Both the position numbers and the translations under genes were made by a program. From Epiperipatus broadwayi (lineage: Eukaryota > Onychophora > Udeonychophora > Euonychophora > Peripatidae): a stretch of DNA of 64,000 nucleotides. This document shows positions 55,405-64,000 of this stretch, piece by piece (the stretch's first letter is position 1; the number at the start of each line of letters is the position of its first letter). The notes beneath the pieces were generated by a model that made no database searches, was not told the DNA's origin, and saw only the letters and a list, made by a program, of their open reading frames with translations. The stretch is taken from the NCBI GenBank assembly GCA_028023455.1, contig JAQFVV010000049.1, forward strand, positions 6,476,855-6,540,854, read 5' to 3'.

Positions 55405-56470
55405 TTAATCCATCAACACATGATTTTTTTTTTAATTTTTAGATTAGTAAAAGCTATTTAAACATCATTAAATTAATATATCTGTCTAATTCTTAATATA
55501 TGGAAAAACAGATTAATTATTAATAGATATTAACTGAATTATACCACATTCAAAATGTCATTTAAATACTTTCTGCAGCTTTTTGAAATATCATACTCTG
55601 TTAAATATAGAATTCTATTTTTAGATCTGATGTAACTACTATATAATTTTTAAGTTGATTTGTTACTTTCAGTAAATCCAAAAACATGAGTGAAAATAAT
55701 CCTTCAAAGTTCCATATTCTTTATAGTTTTAGTCTTCTAATTACACTTATAGTTTTTTAACAATTGTTGAAATTCTGCCTTTATACTGTTTATGAAGTTC
55801 CACATTCATTTTGTATTTTGCCAAGCAGCAAATACTTATTTTTTTATTCAAATCATTAATATGATCATTTTTAAAAAGTAGTAAGTTTTCAAAAAATAAA
55901 CAAATACTAGATTATTTGCATTTTGATATGACAAGCTCAAATATTCACATTAGTAACTTTTAATGTTTAACAAATATTCAAATTTAGCTTAAATAGCAAC
56001 TGTATTTAGAGTGGGAATATCAAATATTTTATCAATGTGCTTGTGATAGAATTTTTTAACAGCCTATTATTATATTCATGTGGCATGCTGTGATAACTGT
56101 TGTACATTTTGACTTTTAATTACAACATAATCTAAAAGTTGTCACTATTTTGAAAAGATATACAAATTTTGTCTATTTTTTTGTACAAACAACTTGTATA
56201 TTAATAAATACATGTTCAGCACAAAATTTATTATCAATGGGTCATTAAGACCAATGCCATTATTTACATTATTTTGGGACCATAGTTTATCTTTCTTATC
56301 AATACTTAGATTAAAGTTTTCAAAAACAAAAATTAGATTTTTTAATACAGCTGTTGTGATATCTCTATTCAATAAACAATAAAAGCTTTTTCAATAGACT
56401 TTAGAATCTAATGTTGAAACATAAGCATTAATCAAGAAGATGTTGTTATCATTGCCCAAAAATAATGTAA
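55405..56470. other. AT-rich stretch without recognised gene
   Basis: Two opposite short frames at 56,145-56,382 show no motif. Nothing recognised. Confidence 0.45.
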
Positions 56471-56474
56471 TAAC

Positions 56475-56760
56475 CATTAAACATCACATGATCACCATTC
56501 TTTATACTTACACAAGCTGTTGATACACAGAATAAACTGTCCAAGGTTACTAATGTAAAAGATGGCTGCTGCATTAGATCCTAAGATTTAGGTGCATTGC
56601 TCTCAGACCAAAGTTTTGTCACTGATGAAAGCTACAAGCTGTAAACTAGTTTGGGGATGAGTAGTCACTAGATAGAGATTTTATACACAAATCTTCCTGC
56701 ATCCATTGATTACTCTGGATTGCATTTAGTGGTGCTACTGTATGGAGAGGTTAGCATCTG
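56475..56760 (+). repeat. family C' repeat, plus-strand copy
   Basis: TTAAACATCACATGATCACC, GATGGCTGCTGCATTAGATC, GGTGCATTGCTCTCAGACC, the hammerhead-like motif, CACTAGATAGAGATTTTATA, CTTCCTGCATCCATTGATTA and GGTGCTACTGTATGGAGAG, in the same order as the minus strand of 46,573-47,063. Confidence 0.6.
56616..56657 (+). ncRNA. decayed hammerhead-like motif in plus-strand C'
   Basis: TTGTCA, CTGATGA at 56,622-56,628, stem II AGCT-ACA-AGCT (4 bp), then TAAACTAGTTTGGGGA, where T replaces the G of GAAA. Stem I keeps about three pairs. The core is otherwise intact. Confidence 0.4.
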
Positions 56761-56976
56761 TGTAACACTATAATAACATTATTTTTTTATTGATAACATC
56801 TAAAAATTTCAAAAATAAAAAATATGAAGTTATACCTCATAATAAATCTAACATCATGTATCCTCTTTTTACTTAGTAATAAACTCTTTCAAAAAATTGT
56901 AACAATCCATCTATTCAATTAAACTTTTTTTTTATTAAAAAAAAGAGCTTCACTAAGAGATTCTAAGTCAATCTTA

Positions 56977-58145
56977 ATGTCATCACCATCATCATCAACC
57001 ATTATCAATCCACTGCAGGATGAAGGTCTCTCTAAGTTCAATCCATCTTTTCCAATCTTTAGCTTCTCTTCTCCACATCACCCATGCACACTTGCTAATT
57101 TCATTCATCCATCTCACATGTTGTCTCTTTCTGGGTCTTTTAAATCTCTTGTAATCCAGTTTAAAATTTCATATGTGCATCTATTATCATTTCTTCTAGA
57201 AATATGTCCAGTCCAACTCCACTTCAGGCTTTTCATTTTTTCAATGAGGTCAGTAACACCTGTTTGTTCTCTTACACATATATTGCATTTTTGAACTCTT
57301 CTTGTTACTCCCAATATGCATCTCTCCATACTTCTTTGAATGGTCTGAAGTCTCTGTATTGCTCTTTTATTAAGTGTGCAAATCTCAGATCCATAAGTAA
57401 GAACTGGTAAAACACATTTGTTAAAAACCTTCTTTTTCAACACATAGGCATATTTCCTTTTAGTATCAAGTTATTTCTACCAAAAGCACTCTAACCAAGT
57501 TTAATTCTATGATTAATTTCATTCATTATGTTTCCATCTGTATTAATAATCTGACCAAAGTATTTGTAACTGTTAACTTCTTCTAACTCATCATAATCAA
57601 TCTTTATTTTCATATTTTGAGAAAATCAATTAAACATTACTTTAGTCTTTTTAACATTTATCTTTAGACTGACTTTCATCTGATAACTCCTGCAACATTT
57701 CATTGAAGCTCTAAAGCATTATTTGAAAAAACAACTACATCATCTGCAAAATCTAAATGACTTAAATAATCTCCATTTACTTTCACTCCTGTAGCTTCCC
57801 ATTTTAATCCACAAAATACTTCTTACAGCACTGCTGTAAAAAGTTTTGGAGATATGGTGTCACCCTATTTTACAGCCTTTTCAATGTTGACTTTCCCAAT
57901 ATCATTATGTACTCTAAATGTTGCTGCTTCATTTTTATAAATATTCTTTAAAATATGACAATATTCTGGATCTATACCTTCATGATCCAATACTTTATTC
58001 ACTGAAGAAAGGTTTATAGAATCAAATGTCTTTCATAATCTACAAATCCAAAGCATAATGGCAACTCATATTCATTTGTCCTTTCTATAACTTCTCTTCT
58101 TATATATAATGTCTGTCCTAATTTCAACTTTTGAAGTATTCATGT
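56977..58145 (-). mobile_element. RTE LINE, longest copy, minus strand
   Basis: Read on the minus strand from about 58,145: ERTNEYELPLCFGFVDYE (RT motif A region), VLDHEGIDPEYCHILKNIY, a stop, GDTISPKLFTAVL (motif B), YLSHLDFADDVVVFSN (motif C, FADD intact, codons at 57,739-57,750), the KINVKKTKVM region, YKYFGQIINTDG, the thumb blocks and the 3' end GATTGATAATGGTTGATGAT. The 5' part with the endonuclease is missing. Several stops and frameshifts. It overlaps the region homologous to 583-1,314. Confidence 0.8.
57114..57443 (-). pseudogene. RTE LINE thumb and C-terminal segment
   Basis: A 109-codon frame: KKKVFNKCVLPVLTYGSEIC, LNKRAIQRLQTIQRSMERCI, GVTRRVQKCNICVREQTGV, LKWSWTGHISRRNDNRC and ILNWITRDLKDPERDNM. 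It is colinear with residues 98-205 of the frame at 583-1,314 and shifts frame at the end, where copy 1 reads RKRPHVRWMDEI. Confidence 0.75.
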
Positions 58146-58149
58146 TAAG

Positions 58150-60270
58150 TCAAGCATATACAATCTATGTTTCTTTTTTGAGAAAAAAATAATAACTTTC
58201 TTACTACCATTATATTTTTCTTGCCATCATAACTGATATCATAACTAACTTTAATGCATAAATTGTCAATCTCCTAGATGCTCAACCTAGATCTATTTTA
58301 GAAGATATTACATTTTTAGGACTCATCACTATTGTGATAGCAGGGTATTTTTAAATAATCAATTGGCTAGGTAATAAGTTCATCCTAAATCCAGTTATAG
58401 GTGACTTAATATTCCTTGTACTGTCTCATAGAAGATCATGGTTAAGATTTTCTTATAATTGTTTGCTCAATGAAGAAGGCTTCTGTACATGGAAAAGAAA
58501 AGGAAAAGGCCAAATATAAATAACTGTGAGCATAATTAACAAACACTCTATCTTATTGTTATAGTTTGTACAGAGAGATGATCAATTTTATGAAACATTC
58601 AATAAGACTAGAGTCTACATTATTTAGTCTATCTGACAATAGAAAAAAATGAAATGAAAAGCAAATAGAAAAAAATCTAGTTTTTGATAACCCAATATCT
58701 TATTCTACAAACTTATTAAGCAAAAGAAGCTATTTGAAGTTAGGCAATAATTATTTGTTATTTATATTAAAAAAAATCTGAATGTTACAAATTTCTACCC
58801 ATGGATCTTATTGGTAATCTAAAGTTTAACACATATGAGGATCACTTGTCTTTTTCAATTGTTTTTGCTTCTATGTTTCAGGAATATGTGATGGAATGAG
58901 TTTTAAATATGTTATATGAACTTAAATGTAAATACATCTAAAAGTATGTACATATATGATATTATGTCAATCCATGAGTTTATATTTAATTAACAGTAAA
59001 ATTAAAATAGTTCCAAAATACATGCATAATGAGAGAGGATGGTCTGATTTTATGTATTGGTGGATTGTTATGATATGACAGAGTTCAGAATATGTATGTG
59101 CATTATTACAGAGTTAAACAATACTATAGTAAGATTTTTGATTGTGAATAAATATAAACTGAAAAATCAAATAAATGGTATTTGCAATACATATGTAAGT
59201 TCCAAATAATTTTAATAAAATATATATCTTGATTAATCAGTAGTGCTTTTGATTATGTAGTAATCATTATCAACCGTAAAGTAATATGGAAGTTGAATAT
59301 CATGTGATTTTTCATGAGCTGACCAGCTGATTGCACTCAAAATGTGGATCTTTGCCAGTGGGGAGCTTTATTATAAGTAAGAAAATTTAAAAGTTTGCTA
59401 TACTTTGATTCCTTACACCTATATATAAACTGCAATGCTTTGATCTTTATATTACATCTAGGGTGACATTCAAAAGAAAATATTCATTAGTATCCTCATT
59501 TTGAGTATAATCAGCCTGTCAGTTTTCATTTTAAAATATATTGGCTTAGGAGTAGTTGGTTTTCATTAGCTCCTGTTCTCAGTTGAGTGTTTTCTAATTG
59601 ACTAATTATAAATGGATAACTCCACACATAAAAGATTTCCATTTAAACATCCATCAAAAATATATCATGAATATATAAAATTAAAATTTGATCATTTAAA
59701 GTATATATATATATATAAAATGTATAATCTAAATATAAAATTTAAATGGGAGTAATGTTTAGAAACTATGTATAAATGACCCTGATACATTAATAAATGC
59801 AAAGACTATAATGTTTTCTGGTGATTTTGATGGATTTAAGCATTTCATTTATTGATGCTGTTACAATATAAAGATCAAATTTGTATATTCGCATGATTTA
59901 AATATAATATAAATTATTTGAAATTACTATTGAATATTTAGAGAATAAAGGTAATGCCTTATTTTTAAAACCTCATAATATTAATGAAAAGTCAGGTTAG
60001 TGAATGTAAATATTAACTAACATAGTTTAATGAATATAAAATTTAAATAGATATAGTAACATGGTTAGAATCAACATACAAACACCACTCAAAAGCTGCA
60101 CATATTTAATTTTCACATTAACTAAGCTGTTTTTTTTATTAATATTTGAGATATATTAAAAATAAGATACTGCATAACCTTTAAATATTCACTTAAATCA
60201 TTTCAGAATAATTTATTCCACATTTAAATTAAGCTAATATACAAATTTTATTATTTTCCAATAACATTAA
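58150..60270. other. AT-rich stretch without recognised gene
   Basis: (TA)n lies at 59,702-59,717. Nothing recognised. Confidence 0.5.
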
Positions 60271-60274
60271 TAAA

Positions 60275-60390
60275 TTTTTTTTTTCATATGTCATAGCATC
60301 ATCGGCTGGGACGCGAACCCACAACCATCTGCAACCAACTACTTGCTTGCAAGGTGGTTGCAATGATCTCTCGGCTAACAACGCTTGACA
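60275..60390 (-). mobile_element. tRNA-derived SINE, same family as 27,332-27,415
   Basis: Minus strand: TCAAGCGTTGTTAGCCGAGA, GATCATTGCAACCACCTTGC, AAGCAAGTAGTTGG, GGTTGTGGGTTCGCGTCCCA, GCCGATGATGC, CATATGAAAAAAAAA. TTAGCCGAGAGATCA is an A-box-like start and GGTTCGCGTCCCA a good B box. Head (TCAAGYGTTG) and tail (GACAYATGAAAAAA) match the SINE at 27,332. It is longer and better preserved. No exact target duplication is clear. Confidence 0.7.
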
Positions 60391-60399
60391 AACATAAAA

Positions 60400-61500
60400 C
60401 CATCAAAAGTGCAACTAATATGTAGTTCATTGTATTGTTTGCAATTATTGATTTATAAATGTTATTTATACACAGCTTCTGAATATGTTATTTTTATTTA
60501 TGTTTAATCTCTATGCTCTATAATGAGAGAGAGTCTTTTATACATTGATGGATAGTGACAACAGACTGAGTTTAAAGTAAGATAGTCAATAATAATTACA
60601 TATATTTATTGTAATGTGAATGTTATTTTCTGTAAATTCTTCTATGGTTAATAGTAATCAATCTTATGTCATATATATTATATATTATGATCTTTGGCTT
60701 TTCCCTGAAGCTAAATTTCCAGGGAATGTCTTAAGTCAAAATATCCAAATATATATATAAATTTATATAGTTTAATTTTATAGCAAATCGATTTTTGTTA
60801 GTGATTTTTGTTTCTGCAAATAAAAAGTTATTATATCAGTATTTTTGTAAATTTTATAACTGTGAAATTATTTTTGACAGCCTGACTTATAATATTTTTA
60901 GTCTTAAATAGTGCTTATCATGCCAAATCATTTAAATATTTAATAGTCGATAGCTTGAACTAGTAAGTAATAATGTATTTTATAAATTAATAGTGTTGGT
61001 TTATAGCATAATTAACTACTAAAATGTTTCAAAAAGCTAATTTTAAAAACCAAATTCAAACCCTATATTTAGTTTTGCTAATAGTAATTAAATTGAATTC
61101 ATAATGCATTAATGTAATCTTAATTTTTATCACAGAATATTATACTTAAATTTTTAGTTATTTATTCACAAAAGGTTATAATAAAGCTGATAATAATAAT
61201 TATTATTATTGGCTAATATACCCTCTTAGCTTGTTATCGTTTAACCGTGACAATTTATTCTGCGTATTCATTGTTTTCATAGGTTAAAATTTGCATATTT
61301 AAATATATTCATTTGTATAATATACAAATTTGACTTGCTTAATGTGTTAGCTTTTATCGGTGGAAGTACCGATTGATAGTCCTGGATAAGCGTTGGCTAT
61401 ATTTTCATGTTTATTTCGTTTCATTTTATTTCAGTTATTATATATATATACAATGAAAGCAATCACTAAATGAAAATATATACCATTAAATAGATTCTCT
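60400..61500. other. AT-rich stretch without recognised gene
   Basis: (TA)n near 61,438-61,450. Nothing recognised. Confidence 0.45.
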
Positions 61501-61507
61501 AAATAAC

Positions 61508-61612
61508 AAATAAGACACACTCTTTAATCATCCAACAATAAAGTAATAAGAAATTGGCTGCTACTTTCTTATTACTGTATTATCAGATAATTAAAAAGAA
61601 TGTGTCTTATTT
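61508..61612. repeat. hairpin, about 46-base arms with 11-base loop
   Basis: AAATAAGACACACTCTTTAA pairs with TTAAAAAGAATGTGTCTTAT, and AAAGTAATAAGAAA with TTTCTTATTACTGT, around TTGGCTGCTAC. A few mismatches. A MITE-like hairpin with no recognised family. Confidence 0.6.
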
Positions 61613-61614
61613 AC

Positions 61615-63095
61615 TATTATAAATTACTGTTTAGACAATTTATTTAACATTATATATATATAATAAAAATAATAACTCTCTAATCTAAACAGCATCTATA
61701 GTAAGCTTGAGGAATCCACAATTACTAAATAATAGTGGATTTAAATTTTTATTGTTACATTGATATTCGACATTTATTTTAATCAGTGAGATTTGGGATT
61801 CAAAACTCAAACTATAGCAATTATGTATCTGGCAATCATCTCTAATTTCCTTTTGCTATTCATGTGAAAAATTAAAATTTTTAAATTTTCTATAGTTTGA
61901 ACAGAAGCCAATCTTCCTGAATAATGCCATAGATCTAATTTCATGTTAATAACTATATTCTAACATTTTATCCATTATCTATTAATTACAGACATTTTTT
62001 TGTCTTGGTTAGATGTTAATAATAATAATAAATCACCTATCTTTTTAGCATTTACAATATATAAAAAACCAAGAGCAATTTCTTAATCTAGTGTCTTCTA
62101 TAGTAAGCTTGAATAATCAGTGATTACCAGATGTAAGATGTAAATTACTAAAATTTATTGAGCAAGCATGTGAAACAATTTCAGATTTGAAATATTTTTG
62201 TTTCTGACTTTAAAAGTGTTTTATTTACGTGTTGCACATAATTTTATGTTTGCAAAATGTAAATGACTTATGTCATTTAATAAATAGCTCACACATGGAT
62301 GTAAAACTGTTTTTAACTTGAAAGTAAAGATTTCTGCCTAATCTGTTACCCAAGTGAATGTTAAAAATATGTCAAGAGCATGTGGTCAGAAATAATAAAC
62401 TGACTACAAAACAATAATATCACCATAATATTATATAGCATTTATATTACTAGAGAGGTATCATATTTTTATGGATGCTAAACTCATGTTTTACCTAAAA
62501 GTTTATATGTGAATAGTAAACAAAAATTTACTATTAGTTATAAAATAACTGAAAAATTTTGCAACTACAAGGCATTTAATCGATTTTATCCAATTAAATT
62601 ATTATATGGCAAAGTATTGATCATAAAAAAAAAAAATATATATTTCTTTTTTTTAAAAAAATACTCTTTACCTTAATCGTGTATCCATAATATATGCTTC
62701 CAGATTCAAGGTCATGTGAATACTAAAATTTTCAGATAATAGCAAATTTTAACATTTTTAACATATATATGTATACATATGTATGTTCATGTGTATATAC
62801 ATGTTGAAAGCATATAAAACAGACATGCATTGCGAGCAAACAAAATTTTAATTTTACAAATGCAAAATTTTATATTCTTTTTTAATATTTTATTTACTAT
62901 CAATTTTAATTACAGATAATTGAAATCACAGATATGAAAATCTTGAACTTGAGGGGAATGTTATGCAAAATTTACTTTTATATTCTGAAAGTATTTTAAG
63001 TTTTTAAAGTCATATAAAATAAAATAAACAATAAACTTAGTAATGGTGTTTTACTTGAAAAATAATCTATCATAGATTATAGATTTCTATTCATT
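61615..63095. other. AT-rich stretch without recognised gene
   Basis: ATAGTAAGCTTGA occurs twice (61,698 and 62,100) with similar downstream bases, a hint of an old repeat. Otherwise nothing. Confidence 0.4.
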
Positions 63096-63100
63096 TAAGT

Positions 63101-63318
63101 CACCATCATCATCAACCATTATCAATACACTGCAGGATGAAGATCTTTCCAAGTTCAATCTATCTTCTGCGACCTTTACTTTCTCTTTTCCACATCACTC
63201 CTGCACACTTTCTTATTTCATCCATCCATCTCACATGTGGTCTCTTTCTGGGTCTTTTACAATCTCCTGGAATCCAGTTTAATATTTCAATTGTCCATCT
63301 ATTATCATCTCTTCATTT
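63101..63318 (-). mobile_element. RTE LINE 3'-end scrap
   Basis: It starts CACCATCATCATCAACCATT and runs through the complement of the RWMDEIRKCAGV and IPGDCKRPRKRP coding blocks, stopping at about 63,318 (ATTATCATCTCTTC). It is close to copy 1 in sequence and is a short 5'-truncated insertion. Confidence 0.75.
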
Positions 63319-63319
63319 A

Positions 63320-64000
63320 TTTAAGTATTAAGGCATATTTCATAAAGTTCTTAAAAAATTTCAAATAGATTATTATCACAGTTGCATTATTATGCAAAAG
63401 TGACTTTTTTTTCTACAATCGTTTTTTTTTTTTCAAATTAAGAATGTTATCCATTCTATAGTTGTGCTATCCAAGTAATATTTAACCTCAATTTTATCCA
63501 GAATTATTTCATTTTTAACAAGTATCATTAATATTATATTGTCTTGCTTACGTGACCAATTTTTCTACCATAATTTCTATGACTTTTATTAGATTATTTC
63601 TCCTTTATGTTATTTCCCATTTTAAACTTTATGCATATCTCATGAGATAAATCATTATAGTTTCAAACTTTATATAATTCCAATTTTTCTTTCTAATAAT
63701 TAAGTATTAATCACTCTCCCCTATTCAAACACACATTTCATAATTGTTTGTTTTATTTCTTTTTCTTTTTTTTATAATCTGTGTTTTTATTTATTTATTA
63801 GTAATTTATTCTCTTCTTAGTTTTTTTAGATCCTGCTCTTGACATAAACAACAAACTTTCTCTTCCATTGCCACATATATTCTTAGTCATAATGTTATTA
63901 GCTTTCCTTTAACCTCAACGTATTTTTGCAGTCTATATTTTTTCATATCTGTTTGATTTATCATTCTTATTTAAGTGAAATGAAATGCAACGTATTTCCT
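63320..64000. other. AT-rich stretch without recognised gene
   Basis: Pyrimidine-rich and T-rich runs only. Confidence 0.45.

Noticed and set aside
60275-60390. A functional tRNA gene
   Set aside because: The boxes are good, but the acceptor stem does not close and an A-rich tail plus a relative at 27,332 mark it as a SINE.

Overview
This is a window of an animal (metazoan) nuclear genome. It is very A+T-rich by eye, full of (TA)n runs, and I find no exon or gene that I can assign to the host. Everything recognisable is transposable-element sequence. The mixture is RTE-type and a second type of LINE, Penelope-like elements with GIY-YIG domains, mariner, hAT and piggyBac relics, and tRNA-derived SINEs. 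That mixture fits an AT-rich invertebrate such as a cephalopod or other mollusc, or a Hydra-like cnidarian. The sequence alone does not decide between these.

Layout: 0.15-1.3 kb a weak Penelope remnant and an RTE LINE 3' end; 6.0-7.25 kb two Penelope 3' ends in divergent orientation; 11.0-12.75 kb an RTE scrap, a decayed Penelope element and a tRNA-headed repeat (family A); 13.0-17.56 kb a LINE split by a 3.2-kb AT-rich insertion; 19.0-19.65 kb a Penelope 3' scrap plus a family C repeat; 21.0-21.4 kb family A; 22.9-26.0 kb the best Penelope copy (359-codon open frame) with an inverted partial copy in front; 27.3 kb a SINE with a clear target-site duplication; 29.07-30.9 kb two fold-back (family B) repeats and two divergent Penelope fragments; 35.3-38.99 kb Penelope and RTE fragments, an LTR-like patch and the cleanest family B fold-back; 40.14-42.1 kb a minus-strand copy of the split LINE; 44.2-49.9 kb a dense nest (hAT, hairpins, family C repeats, mariner, family A); 53.2-56.8 kb family C scraps and a piggyBac relic interrupted by family B; 57.0-58.15 kb the longest RTE copy; 60.3 kb a second SINE; 63.1 kb a last RTE scrap. 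Between these lie long AT-rich stretches in which I see nothing codable.

The most interesting signal is not a protein. Two repeat families (B and C) carry a hammerhead self-cleaving ribozyme layout: a CTGATGA core, a stem-II hairpin, GAAA, a minimal stem III, and then bases that re-pair with the sequence just upstream of the core. Different copies carry different but still pairing helices. Family B copies are inverted dimers whose outer ends look like tRNA promoters pointing outward. One family C copy sits between 33-base direct repeats, as in a head-to-tail unit. Hammerheads with very short stem III are known from Penelope-like elements and retrozymes, and Penelope elements, which could supply reverse transcriptase, are abundant here. 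The link between them is inference.

Coding elements appear dead or dying. Reverse transcriptase active sites are altered (YVNN, YIDN and FAGD instead of YVDD or FADD), and frameshifts and stops are common. The nesting order can be read in places: family B inside piggyBac, hAT inside an older repeat, mariner beside family C, and the 3.2-kb element inside a LINE.
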